Shown here piece by piece: positions 1 through 7,681 of a DNA stretch of 26,098 bases. A program made the translations under genes and the position numbers. Source of the stretch: Candidatus Hecatellales archaeon (GTDB taxonomy: Archaea; Thermoproteota; Bathyarchaeia; Hecatellales; Hecatellaceae); contig QMXU01000003.1 of assembly GCA_003662305.1 (NCBI GenBank), positions 1 through 26,098 on the forward strand. The letters run 5' to 3'. The notes beneath the pieces are model-generated. The model did not search any database and was not told where the DNA came from. It saw only the letters and a list, made by a program, of their open reading frames with translations. The number at the start of each line of letters is the position of its first letter. Position 1 is the first letter of the stretch.

Positions 1-54
1 GAGCTGGGAGCGAAGGCAGCTCTGCTTGAAACCTTGAGGAGGCTTAAGGGTTGA
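1..54 (+). CDS. 3' end of an unidentified protein gene (partial)
   Basis: An open frame enters from the left edge and encodes 17 residues ending LLETLRRLKG before a TGA at 52-54. Too little is present to assign a family. The next gene starts at a TTG (51-53) that overlaps this stop by two bases. A purine-rich GAGGAGG inside this tail (36-42) can act as its ribosome binding site, so the two genes are probably translationally coupled in one operon. Confidence 0.5.
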   Translation, partial: ELGAKAALLETLRRLKG

Positions 55-869
55 ACGTTGAGGTTGAAAGGCTTTCCACGGGGATACCGGAGTTTGACAG
101 GCTTCTCGCAGGGGGAATACCGAGAGGCTTCCTTGTAGCCGTAACAGGCGAGCCTGGAACAGGTAAAACCATTTTCTGCATTCACTTCATCGACTGCGGC
201 GTGAAGGAGGGAGACGTATGCATCTACGTGACCACGGAGGAGTCTAGGGACTCCATTCTAAGGCAGGCAGCCCAGTTCGGCATAGACTTCCAGGCAGCCG
301 TGAAAAGGAAGAAACTCATCATAATCGACGCCCTCATGGGGCTTGAAGACCAGTGGTCGCTGAGAAGCCTTGAAGTCGAGGAGCTGCTTGACAAAATCAT
401 AGAGGCTAAGAAGGCTTTAGGCTACGGGAGAGCCCGCCTTGTAATCGACAGCCTTTCAGCTTTCTGGCTTGACAGACCTGCCATGGCCCGCCGCTACTCC
501 TACTTTGTGAAGAAGGTTCTGAGCAAATGGGATTTCACCATTCTGGCGGTATCCCAGTACGCCATCACGACTTCCGACGCCTTCGGCTTCGGCGTTGAAC
601 ACATAGCCGACGGAATCATAAGGTTCCGAAGATACGTTCGAAACGGGGTTCTACGACGCTACGTGATAGTGGAGAAGATGAGGCAGACACCCCACAGCCT
701 GACCATGCATGAGATTACGGCTTTAGACGGTAAGGGACTTGTAATTCTTGGAGCGTCCAGGGAACGCAGAGAGGACATGGCTCTCCCAGCAAAGGTTATG
801 AGCAAGCTTGCTAAGGCGAAGGCTGAAAGGGAGAAGATACTTCCAGGCAGGGAAGTGCCGGAGAAGTGA
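51..869 (+). CDS. KaiC/RAD55-family RecA-like ATPase
   Basis: This is a 272-residue single-domain RecA-fold ATPase of the archaeal KaiC/RAD55/GvpD group. What is visible: the family opening STGIPEFDRLLAGGIPRG, Walker A GEPGTGKT at residues 33-40, the acidic TTEES segment (61-65) where KaiC-type proteins carry the catalytic Glu, and a Walker B-like RLVIDSLS at 129-136. There is no second KaiC domain and no DNA-binding extension beyond a basic C-terminal tail. The TTG start overlaps the upstream stop (TTGA) and is preceded by GAGGAGG. The stop overlaps the GTG of the primase-like gene (GTGA at 866-869), so the two proteins are probably made together. Single-domain archaeal KaiC-like proteins are mostly uncharacterised. 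A role with the primase-like partner in DNA metabolism is inference. Confidence 0.85.
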   Translation: MNVEVERLSTGIPEFDRLLAGGIPRGFLVAVTGEPGTGKTIFCIHFIDCGVKEGDVCIYVTTEESRDSILRQAAQFGIDFQAAVKRKKLIIIDALMGLEDQWSLRSLEVEELLDKIIEAKKALGYGRARLVIDSLSAFWLDRPAMARRYSYFVKKVLSKWDFTILAVSQYAITTSDAFGFGVEHIADGIIRFRRYVRNGVLRRYVIVEKMRQTPHSLTMHEITALDGKGLVILGASRERREDMALPAKVMSKLAKAKAEREKILPGREVPEK

Positions 870-1783
870 CCTCCAGCCGGCGGAGCCTAATCCTCCAGCA
901 CTACTCAAACCCTAAAGTTCAAAGGGAGATAGCAGACTATTCGGCTGGGCGGTGGGTTGCCATCCACTGCGACAAAACCGACGACAGGGGAAGACAGATT
1001 CTGGTCCGCTACCAGGGTAAAGCCCATAGGCCCCTGAAAATCGACGGACCAGACGGCGTTTTAGGGCTTATCGAAGGCTTCCAGAGGCTTATGCCACGCT
1101 CCATCCACGCCACAGCCAACCTGTACAGGAGGCTTGAGAGCGAGGAGGACGTAGCCTTCATAGACAACATCGCCGCCTGCACTCCAACGTGGGATATAGA
1201 CAACGAGCTGGAGGCTTGGGAGGCAACAAGGGGGGCTGCCTGGGAAATCGTAAGATTTCTCGCTGAAAACGGGGTTTCAGAGTCGGTCTACGTTAAGTTC
1301 AGCGGGAGAGGGGCACACGTTCAAGTTCACCCCTACGCCCTTTCTCCGGAGGTCAGAGCTAAACATAACCCGCTGGACCTAGCCTACGCCCTAGTCGAAT
1401 ACGTTAGAGGGAAGCTTCAGCCCAGATTCGTCGAGCTTGCTGTCAGGCTTAAGGCTCAAAGCTTGAGGGTTGACAACGAAATGGACTTTCAAAGGCTTTT
1501 CGTCTGCCCTCTCTCCGTCCACAGGAAGCTTGACATGGTGGCTGTATGCTTAGACCCTGAGAACCTAGACGATTTCACTCCGGAGGAGGCTAGGCTTGGA
1601 AGGGTTAAACGCCACTGGGAGGGCTGGAGGAACCATAGGGTTGGAGAGGCTGACAGGCTGGCTGTTAAAGCTTACAACCTTGTTGGAGGCTATCCTGGAA
1701 CCTACGGGAGGCCTCGGAGGAGGAAGCATCCGCCCTTGGAAAAGCAGATTTGGAGTTTCCTCCAGAAGGCTGGGGAAGGCTAA
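866..1783 (+). CDS. Archaeo-eukaryotic primase small-subunit-like protein, apparently lacking the zinc knob
   Basis: A 305-residue protein with the catalytic landmarks of the AEP superfamily (PriS): a metal-binding D110-I-D112 pair, the SGRGAHVQVH motif at 146-155 (PriS proteins have SGRG.H), and R210...P215-S-S217-V-H219-R-K221 followed by V-C-L-D230, which resembles the nucleotide-binding and third-Asp region. Classical archaeal PriS is about 340-350 residues and has a Cys/His zinc-binding insert between the DxD pair and the SGRG motif. Here only about 33 residues separate them and they contain no Cys or His cluster. The gene starts at a GTG overlapping the stop of the KaiC-like ATPase. No large primase subunit is present nearby. 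It could be a divergent true PriS or a separate primase-polymerase paralogue; I lean to a paralogue with DNA synthesis activity. Confidence 0.7.
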   Translation: MTSSRRSLILQHYSNPKVQREIADYSAGRWVAIHCDKTDDRGRQILVRYQGKAHRPLKIDGPDGVLGLIEGFQRLMPRSIHATANLYRRLESEEDVAFIDNIAACTPTWDIDNELEAWEATRGAAWEIVRFLAENGVSESVYVKFSGRGAHVQVHPYALSPEVRAKHNPLDLAYALVEYVRGKLQPRFVELAVRLKAQSLRVDNEMDFQRLFVCPLSVHRKLDMVAVCLDPENLDDFTPEEARLGRVKRHWEGWRNHRVGEADRLAVKAYNLVGGYPGTYGRPRRRKHPPLEKQIWSFLQKAGEG

Positions 1784-1831
1784 AATCACATAAAGAGAAT
1801 GTTTCAGGCTGAAAGGGGGAAGGGAAACAGG

Positions 1832-2140
1832 ATGGGAGAGAAAAGCAAGGCTGAAAAGCATATTTCACGCAGGGAAGTTGAGCATGTGGCATGGCTTGCA
1901 AGGATAGAGCTTTCAGAAGAGGAGAAGAAACTCTACACCCAGCAGTTCAACCAGATTCTAGCCTACTTCAGCAAGCTGGCTGAGCTTGACACTGAGGAGG
2001 TGCCCCCAGAACTCCACGTGGTAAGCCTTGTCAACGTCTACCGGGACGACAAGGTTGAAAAGCCGTTAAGCCGTGGAGAAGCGTTGAAAAACGCTCCAAA
2101 GAAAAGGGAGGAATACTTTGAAGCGCCGAAAATCCTTTAG
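1832..2140 (+). CDS. gatC: Asp/Glu-tRNA amidotransferase subunit C
   Basis: Small structural subunit of the GatCAB amidotransferase, which converts Glu-tRNA(Gln) and/or Asp-tRNA(Asn) to the amide form. The family pattern is clear: ISRREVEHVAWLARIELSEEEKK near the N-terminus, then LAELDTEEVPP and LVNVYRDDK, and a C-terminal KREEYFEAPKIL tail. The chosen ATG at 1832 gives 102 residues, the usual GatC length, and follows a polypurine run (1811-1827). An in-frame ATG at 1799 would add 11 non-conserved residues. gatA follows after 11 nt. The third subunit gene, gatB, is about 3.3 kb away on the same strand. Confidence 0.9.
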   Translation: MGEKSKAEKHISRREVEHVAWLARIELSEEEKKLYTQQFNQILAYFSKLAELDTEEVPPELHVVSLVNVYRDDKVEKPLSRGEALKNAPKKREEYFEAPKIL

Positions 2141-2151
2141 GGCTAAGGGGG

Positions 2152-3630
2152 ATGGTGAAGGCTTTGGCAGGACTCTTCGAGCTTCCAGCCTGGGAGGCTG
2201 CCAGACATATTAGGGGAGGAGAGCTTTTAGCCGAAGAATACGTTTCATGCTTCCTGGAGAGAATGGAGAAGCTTGACGGCAGGGTTAAAGCCTACATTAC
2301 GGTTGTAAGGGAGGAAGCCCTGAAGCAAGCACGCCTCGTAGACGAGAAGGTTAAGGCTGGGGCGAGGCTTGGAAGGCTTGCAGGAGTCCCCGTGGCTGTG
2401 AAAGACAACATCTGCACTTCAGGGATTAGGACAACCTGCGCTTCACGTATGCTGGAGAACTTTGTTCCCCCCTACGACGCCACCGTGGTTGAGAGACTTA
2501 AAGCTGAAGACGCTGTAATCCTGGGTAAAACCAACATGGACGAGTTTGCCATGGGAACCAGCACGGAAACCAGCTACTTCGGCCCCACGAAGAACCCTTG
2601 GAACCTTGAGAGGGTTCCAGGAGGCTCCTCAGGTGGAAGCGCTGCAGCGGTCGCCGCGGGGATGGCTCCCCTATCGCTGGGAAGCGATACAGGAGGCTCC
2701 ATACGCTGTCCTGCAAGCTTCTGCGGGGTGGTAGGCTTGAAGCCTACCTACGGGCTTGTAAGCCGGTATGGGCTTATAGCCTACGCTAACAGCCTTGAGC
2801 AGATAGGACCTATAGCCTTTAACACGCGGGACTGCAGCCTCCTCCTATCCGTCATCGCTGGAAGAGACCTCAGAGACTCTACAACGCTTTCCGTCGAAGC
2901 TGGAAGCTACGATGGCGCCTTGGGGGGAGACCTTAAAGGGTTCAAGGTTGGACTGGTTAAAGAACTCATGGGGGAGGGAACCCATCCGGCTGTGGTGGAA
3001 GCCCTTCAAAGGTTTGCCGGTAAACTTGAAGAGTTGGGAGCGTGGATAGGCAAGGTTTCCCTTCCGATTTTAGAGTACGCGCTTCCAGCCTACTATATTA
3101 TAGCCATGTCGGAGGCCAGCTCAAACCTTGCCCGCTACGACGGGATACGCTACGGGTTTAGAGCTGAAGGCGAAGGCTTAGACTGGAGCAGGGAATTTTC
3201 GGTTACCAGAAGCTTAGGCTTCGGCTCTGAGGTTAAAAGGAGGATAATTCTTGGAACCTATGCGCTTTCAGCAGGATACTACGACAGGTTTTTCCTTAAA
3301 GCCGTTAAGGTGGCAACGATGATTAGGAGAAGCCTGACCGAGTCCTTCAAGAAGTTCAGCTTGCTTCTGGCTCCAACCATGCCTCTTCCACCCTTCAGGC
3401 TTGGAGAGAAGATAAGCGACCCCCTAGCCCTCTACATGTGCGACATCGACACGGTGCCTGTTAATCTGGCAGGGGTTCCAGCCATATCCGTACCATGCGG
3501 CTTCCATGAGGGGCTGCCGCTGGGAGCGCAGCTTATAGCCCCACCGCTGGGAGAGGGAAGGCTGCTGAAGGCTGCTGAGGCTTATGAGAAGGCTGCGCCT
3601 GAAATGTTTAAGAGGCCTCCGCTGGGGTGA
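2152..3630 (+). CDS. gatA: Asp/Glu-tRNA amidotransferase subunit A
   Basis: Glutaminase subunit of GatCAB, 492 residues, normal length. It is an amidase-signature protein: the catalytic Lys lies in VAVKDNI (K84), the cis-Ser in PGGSSGGSAAAVA (S159/S160), and the nucleophilic Ser in GSDTGGSIRCPAS (S183). Other family signatures are DEFAMGTSTETSYFG and the C-terminal NLAGVPAISVP. It releases ammonia from glutamine for channelling to GatB. The ATG at 2152 is preceded by a purine-rich AAGGGGG and sits 11 nt after gatC, so the two are cotranscribed. Confidence 0.95.
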   Translation: MVKALAGLFELPAWEAARHIRGGELLAEEYVSCFLERMEKLDGRVKAYITVVREEALKQARLVDEKVKAGARLGRLAGVPVAVKDNICTSGIRTTCASRMLENFVPPYDATVVERLKAEDAVILGKTNMDEFAMGTSTETSYFGPTKNPWNLERVPGGSSGGSAAAVAAGMAPLSLGSDTGGSIRCPASFCGVVGLKPTYGLVSRYGLIAYANSLEQIGPIAFNTRDCSLLLSVIAGRDLRDSTTLSVEAGSYDGALGGDLKGFKVGLVKELMGEGTHPAVVEALQRFAGKLEELGAWIGKVSLPILEYALPAYYIIAMSEASSNLARYDGIRYGFRAEGEGLDWSREFSVTRSLGFGSEVKRRIILGTYALSAGYYDRFFLKAVKVATMIRRSLTESFKKFSLLLAPTMPLPPFRLGEKISDPLALYMCDIDTVPVNLAGVPAISVPCGFHEGLPLGAQLIAPPLGEGRLLKAAEAYEKAAPEMFKRPPLG

Positions 3631-3643
3631 AAACTGCTTCAGC

Positions 3644-3653
3644 TATATTTATA
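3644..3653 (+). promoter_or_regulatory. TATA-like box for the MFS transporter gene
   Basis: TATATTTATA lies in the short gap after gatA, centred about 39 nt before the ATG at 3687. Archaeal transcription starts about 27 nt downstream of the TATA centre, which predicts a leader of only about 10-13 nt. This suggests the transporter is transcribed separately from gatCA. Confidence 0.5.
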
Positions 3654-3686
3654 GGAGGAGCCAGCCTAAACTTTCTTTGATTCCTC

Positions 3687-4922
3687 ATGAGGAAAACCCC
3701 ATTCCATTACGGGTGGATTATAACCTTTTTAGGTTTTTTAACGGTGTTAGGGGCGCATGGCTTTGGAAGGTTCGCCTACTCGCTGATTCTACCTCCCATG
3801 AAGGAGGGCTTAAACCTAGACTACTTCCAGATGGGCCTCATAGCCACGGGAAACTTCATCGGCTATTTGACGCTAGCGACCGTTGGAGGGCTGCTGGCCA
3901 GCAGGTACGGTTCAAGAGTAGTCATATCCCTTTCGGCAGCCCTGATGGGGGTAACCATGATATGGACGGGCTTCTCCACCTGTTTTGAGCATGCCTTCAT
4001 CGCACGCCTGCTGACAGGGCTTGGCAACGGCGGCGCATATCTGCCTGCCATGGCGCTGCCGTCCATATGGTTCGCGTTCAAGCTGAGAGGCCGCGCCACC
4101 GGGCTGGTTTCAACAGGCATAGGAGTAGGCTTCACGCTTTCAGGCGTAGCGGTCCCCCTAATCCTGCTGTCGTATGGGGCGGAGGGATGGAGGTATTCCT
4201 GGTATTATCTTGGAATGGTGCTTCTGGCCATAGCCGTGGTGGACTATGTCCTGCTGAGGAACAGGCCTGAAGACCTAGGATTAAAGGCGGTAGGGGCAGC
4301 GGGGCAGAACGGTTCTGGAGGAGTGGATGAGGCGGGCTCAGCCCTACGCTGGGGGCTGGTGTACAGGAACAGGGCGGTGTGGTTTGTGGGCTTAGTATAC
4401 TTGATGTACGGGTTCTCCTACATTGTCTATGTTACCTTTTTCGCCGCCTACCTGCAGACGCTTGGATGGGCTAGGGAAGCTGCCATCTCCCTCTGGTTCA
4501 TCGTGGGCATCCTAAGCATTTTAAGCGGGTTCATATGGGGCTGGGTTTCCGACGTTTTAGGGCGGAAGTATGGTATGGCTATGGCGTTCACGTTCCTGGC
4601 ACTGTCGTACCTGCTCTTCGCGGTGGCTCCAACAACGCTTGGACTGTACTGTTCAGCCGTCCTCTTCGGCATTTCAGCCTGGAGCATTCCAACGATATCT
4701 GTGGTAGCTGCCTCCGACTATGTTGGGGCAGAGTTAAGGTCGGCAGCCGCAGGCTTTGTAACCTTCTTCTTCGGGGTTGGTCAGGTTATAGGTCCGGCGG
4801 TTGGAGGATACATTATAGAAGCCACCCAGGTTTTCAGTTACTCCTTTCTGATAGCCACCATAGGCTCGCTGGTTGGGGCTGGGGGAGCCTTAGCCCTCCG
4901 GAAGCCGAAGGCTCCAGCGTAG
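3687..4922 (+). CDS. Major facilitator superfamily transporter
   Basis: A 411-residue integral membrane protein with about 12 hydrophobic segments in the MFS 6+6 arrangement, short N-terminus inside, and a central hydrophilic loop at about residues 195-225. The first helix region reads GAHGFGRFAYSLILPPMKEGL, reminiscent of YbfB/YjiJ-like MFS members. The loop 2-3 signature GGLLASRYGSRVV matches the MFS G-[X]-x-x-D/S-R-x-G-x-R motif, and the equivalent position in the second half is WGWVSDVLGRKYG. The substrate cannot be told from sequence; uptake or efflux of a small organic anion is possible. The gene has its own TATA box and ends 5 nt from a convergent gene. Confidence 0.85.
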   Translation: MRKTPFHYGWIITFLGFLTVLGAHGFGRFAYSLILPPMKEGLNLDYFQMGLIATGNFIGYLTLATVGGLLASRYGSRVVISLSAALMGVTMIWTGFSTCFEHAFIARLLTGLGNGGAYLPAMALPSIWFAFKLRGRATGLVSTGIGVGFTLSGVAVPLILLSYGAEGWRYSWYYLGMVLLAIAVVDYVLLRNRPEDLGLKAVGAAGQNGSGGVDEAGSALRWGLVYRNRAVWFVGLVYLMYGFSYIVYVTFFAAYLQTLGWAREAAISLWFIVGILSILSGFIWGWVSDVLGRKYGMAMAFTFLALSYLLFAVAPTTLGLYCSAVLFGISAWSIPTISVVAASDYVGAELRSAAAGFVTFFFGVGQVIGPAVGGYIIEATQVFSYSFLIATIGSLVGAGGALALRKPKAPA

Positions 4923-4927
4923 CATGG

Positions 4928-5341
4928 TTAAACAGCGGTTAAGCTTCTAACCTTTGAAAGGTAGTCTTTAACCCTTCCAAGCTCCCTTTCAACCAGGCTG
5001 AGCTCTACACGCTTGTCTTCGAAAACAAGTTCTTGGAGGTCTCGCTCCAGAAGCTCGTATGCAGTTTTAACCTGTTTCACGCCTGCTTCAGCGTTTACGG
5101 CTTCCAGGTTTTCCAGCATTCTAAGCCTTTCAAGGCTGCCGCTGGGGTATTCTTTCAGGTGGCAGTATATGAGGGCGTCGGCTGCCTGGTTTAAAGCCTT
5201 CAAAAGCTTTGAGGCTATCTCCGTGTAAAGGTAGTCGTCGTCCTCGCTTATGACCTTGCTGAGCAGCCATTCGGCTTCAGCAGCGAAGTCGCTGGCGATT
5301 TTGAGGAGGGATTCAACCTTGGCAGCTCTTTCAGCCGACAT
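4928..5341 (-). CDS. Small all-helical protein of unknown function (HEPN/PaREP1-like character)
   Basis: 137 residues, almost entirely predicted helix, with Leu/Ala/Glu-rich heptad-like stretches and no membrane segment. The pattern in residues 10-65 (EAEWLLSK... KLLKALNQAADALIY) resembles archaeal HEPN or PaREP1-type helical bundles, but the catalytic R-x4-6-H of HEPN nucleases is not obvious, so no activity is assigned. The ATG follows a good ribosome binding site (AGGGAGG on the minus strand). The gene points away from gatB and towards the MFS gene. Its function is not recognised. Confidence 0.65.
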   Translation of the reverse strand: MSAERAAKVESLLKIASDFAAEAEWLLSKVISEDDDYLYTEIASKLLKALNQAADALIYCHLKEYPSGSLERLRMLENLEAVNAEAGVKQVKTAYELLERDLQELVFEDKRVELSLVERELGRVKDYLSKVRSLTAV

Positions 5342-5429
5342 GCCGGGGAGCCTCCCTTTACAGGAGAAGTGAAGCTTAAGCTTTAATTAGGCTAACGTTT
5401 TCAGCAAGCCTTAAACAAGGGTAAAAGAG

Positions 5430-5438
5430 AAATTTAAT
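5430..5438 (+). promoter_or_regulatory. TATA-like box for gatB (leaderless)
   Basis: AAATTTAAT lies with its centre about 27 nt upstream of the gatB ATG at 5461, preceded by a purine-rich GTAAAAGAG that could serve as BRE. The spacing predicts transcription starting at or next to the ATG. No Shine-Dalgarno sequence is seen before this start, in agreement with leaderless expression. Confidence 0.45.
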
Positions 5439-5460
5439 GTTAGCGGCTGGCGGGTAGCCT

Positions 5461-6918
5461 ATGGCTGAAGGCTTGAAGGTTCTCATAGGACTTGAAGTCC
5501 ACTGCCAGATTACAAGCCTTAAAACTAAGCTTTTCTGCGGCTGCCCGGCTGACTATAGGGGTAAGCCTCCGAACAGCCATGTCTGCCCGGTATGCCTGGG
5601 GCTTCCGGGAAGCCTCCCCGTCCTAAACTGGAAGGCTGTGGAATACGCTGTCATGGCTTCGCTTGCCCTGAACTGCAAGGTTTCAAGGCGCACCCTCTTC
5701 ATGCGTAAAAACTATTTTTACCCCGACCTTCCCAAGAACTTCCAGATTTCCCAGTATGACAGGGCTGGAGGCACACCCATAGGGGCTGACGGACACCTCG
5801 AATTCGTCGTGGAGAAACAGCGTAAAACCGTTAGGATTAGAAGGATACACCTGGAGGAAGACCCGGGGAAGCTCTCCTATAAGGGAACCATTGACACTTC
5901 ACCCTACACGCTTGTAGACTATAACAGGGCTGGAGTTGCACTCCTGGAAATCGTCACGGAGCCTGACCTTGAAAGCCCGCGGGAGGCAAGAGCCTTCCTC
6001 CAGAAGCTCCGCTCAACCTTGGAGCACCTTGGAATCTTCGATGGGGGGCTTGAGGGAGCCATGCGGTGCGACGCCAACATCTCGCTGGAGGGAGGGGGAA
6101 GAGTTGAAATAAAGAATATCTCCTCCTTCAAGGACGTGGAGAAAGCTTTAAGCTTTGAAGTTTTAAGGCAGAGGGAACTCTTCAGGAAGGGTGCAACCGT
6201 CCGGTCGGAGACAAGACACTGGGATGACACGCGGAGGATAACCATAAGCCTGCGGGTTAAAGAGGAGGAGCAGGACTACAGGTATTTCCCAGAGCCGGAT
6301 TTGACTCCCATAGAAATCAGCGAGGAAACCATTGAAAGGCTTAGGAAGGAGATGCCGGAGCTTCCGGACGCCCGCAAGGAGAGGCTAATCCGCCAGTACG
6401 GTCTTCCAGAATACGACGCTGAAGTTTTAACCAGCGACAGGACCATGGCGGACTTCTTCGAGGACTGCGCCAAGGTCTGCGGTAAGCCTAAATCCGTGGC
6501 GAACTGGCTTATGGGAGACGTTCTCCAAGTGTTATACAGCTTAAACCAGGACCTAGCCGAGTCTAAGCTTACTCCAGCCTACCTTGCTGAACTCATAGGG
6601 CTGATGGATAAGGGTGAAATAAGCATTAAAATAGCGAAGAAAGTGCTGTGGGAAACCATGAAAACAGGGAAGCCGCCTTCCTCCATAGTTGAAGAGAAAG
6701 GCTGGAGGAGGCTGGCGGACGAAGCCCAGCTTAAAAGCATCATCGGAAAGGTTTTCGCTGGAAACCCTAAAGCCGTTGAAGACGCCCTCCAAGACCCTAA
6801 AGCAGTCCACTTCCTCGTGGGGAAAGTTATGGAGGCAACCAGGGGGATGGCGGACCCTGAAATCACCTACAGGCTTGTCAGAGAAAAACTGGAGGAACTG
6901 AAAGGGGGAAGCCGGTGA
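5461..6918 (+). CDS. gatB: Asp/Glu-tRNA amidotransferase subunit B
   Basis: Kinase-like subunit of GatCAB that phosphorylates the tRNA-bound Glu/Asp and completes transamidation. 485 residues, full length. It opens with IGLEVHCQI. The zinc-site cysteines are C26-G-C28 and C42-PV-C45, and the ATP/tRNA region has RKNYFYPDLPKNFQISQYD and RIHLEEDPGKL. The C-terminal part carries the GatB/YqeY tRNA-binding domain ending in ATRGMADPE. It is GatB rather than GatE, as no AspRS-like insertion is present. Normally adjacent to gatCA, it is separated here by the MFS gene and a convergent helical-protein gene and has its own promoter. Its stop overlaps the next start (GTGA). Confidence 0.95.
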   Translation: MAEGLKVLIGLEVHCQITSLKTKLFCGCPADYRGKPPNSHVCPVCLGLPGSLPVLNWKAVEYAVMASLALNCKVSRRTLFMRKNYFYPDLPKNFQISQYDRAGGTPIGADGHLEFVVEKQRKTVRIRRIHLEEDPGKLSYKGTIDTSPYTLVDYNRAGVALLEIVTEPDLESPREARAFLQKLRSTLEHLGIFDGGLEGAMRCDANISLEGGGRVEIKNISSFKDVEKALSFEVLRQRELFRKGATVRSETRHWDDTRRITISLRVKEEEQDYRYFPEPDLTPIEISEETIERLRKEMPELPDARKERLIRQYGLPEYDAEVLTSDRTMADFFEDCAKVCGKPKSVANWLMGDVLQVLYSLNQDLAESKLTPAYLAELIGLMDKGEISIKIAKKVLWETMKTGKPPSSIVEEKGWRRLADEAQLKSIIGKVFAGNPKAVEDALQDPKAVHFLVGKVMEATRGMADPEITYRLVREKLEELKGGSR

Positions 6919-7478
6919 AGCCTCGGGAAGTATTCTTCGCAACCTCTAACCAGGGCAAGTTCAGGGAGGTTGAAGCCTTAGCCTCCCAGTTCGGCTTGAA
7001 AATCAGGATGGTCCCCCTGAAGCCTGTGGAAATCCAGCATGAAAACCTTGCGGAGATAGCTAAGCACGCCGTTAGGCAGGTCTTAAGGAGGCTTAGGGCT
7101 CCAGTTTTCGTCGAGGACGCAGGCCTCTTCATCGAAGCCCTAAATGGGTTTCCAGGCCCCTACTCCTCCTACGTTTATAAAACCCTCGGCGTCCAGGGAA
7201 TCCTCAAACTGTTGGAGGGAAACAGCAACAGGAGAGCCTACTTCCTTTCAGCCATAGCCTTCGCGAGACCTAGAATGAAGGTTAAAGTCTTCCTCGGCAG
7301 AAGCGACGGCGTCATAGGCTGGAAGGCTAAGGGGGAAAGCGGCTTCGGCTTCGACCCCATCTTCCACCCTGAAGGCGTAAAGCAAACCTTCGCTGAGATG
7401 GGCTTGGAAAACAAGAACAGGTACTCGCATAGGGCTGAAGCCTTCAGAAAGCTTGCGGAGTGGCTGCTAAGAGACTAG
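6915..7478 (+). CDS. XTP/dITP pyrophosphatase (HAM1/RdgB family)
   Basis: House-cleaning nucleotidase that hydrolyses dITP, ITP and XTP to monophosphates, preventing incorporation of deaminated purines. 187 residues, normal length. Motifs: FFATSNQGKFREV at 7-19 (TxNxxK nucleotide/phosphate binding), FVEDAGLFIEALNGFPGPYS at 65-84 with the catalytic acidic pair E67-D68, GFGFDPIFHPEG, TFAEM, and ENKNRYSHRAEAF near the end (substrate-base binding SHR). The GTG start overlaps the gatB stop by 3 nt and follows AAAGGGGGAAG, so it is coupled to gatB. The 3' end overlaps a convergent small ORF by 4 nt. Confidence 0.93.
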   Translation: MKPREVFFATSNQGKFREVEALASQFGLKIRMVPLKPVEIQHENLAEIAKHAVRQVLRRLRAPVFVEDAGLFIEALNGFPGPYSSYVYKTLGVQGILKLLEGNSNRRAYFLSAIAFARPRMKVKVFLGRSDGVIGWKAKGESGFGFDPIFHPEGVKQTFAEMGLENKNRYSHRAEAFRKLAEWLLRD

Positions 7479-7636
7479 CCTTCCTCTTCCACCACGGCTT
7501 TTACCGGGGGAGTTTTAAGCCTTCCCACATCCTTCTCTTCAGGTTCACTTTCCAAGATGGAAATCCAAGCCATTAACTCATCAATCTTCTCCTCAGACTG
7601 CCTGCCAGAAGCTTCCAGCTTTTCAGCCTTCTTCAA
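7475..7636 (-). CDS. Candidate 53-residue acidic small protein
   Basis: The gap between the HAM1-family gene and the glycosylase gene holds an open frame on the minus strand. It starts at TTG (7636-7634), ends TAG at 7475-7477, and reads MKKAEKLEASGRQSEEKIDE, then a short hydrophobic stretch LMAWISIL, then a Pro/Val-rich and very acidic tail VVEEEG. A strong GAGGGGGG ribosome binding site lies about 6-8 nt before the TTG. It is 45 nt downstream of the glycosylase stop and on the same strand, so it could be cotranscribed. Its only arginines use AGG, the codon preferred by neighbours. No family is recognised. The main doubt is its length. Confidence 0.45.
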   Translation of the reverse strand: MKKAEKLEASGRQSEEKIDELMAWISILESEPEEKDVGRLKTPPVKAVVEEEG

Positions 7637-7681
7637 AGCCCATCCCCCCTCACACGTTAAACTTTAAGCAGAGCAGCCCAG

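Noticed and set aside
3584..3988. 134-codon frame bridging gatA and the MFS gene
   Set aside because: It overlaps two well-supported genes in another frame, with no start signal or recognisable domain.
4535..4942. 135-codon plus-strand frame inside the MFS gene
   Set aside because: It is a frame shadow of transmembrane coding sequence, composition-biased and without its own ribosome binding site.
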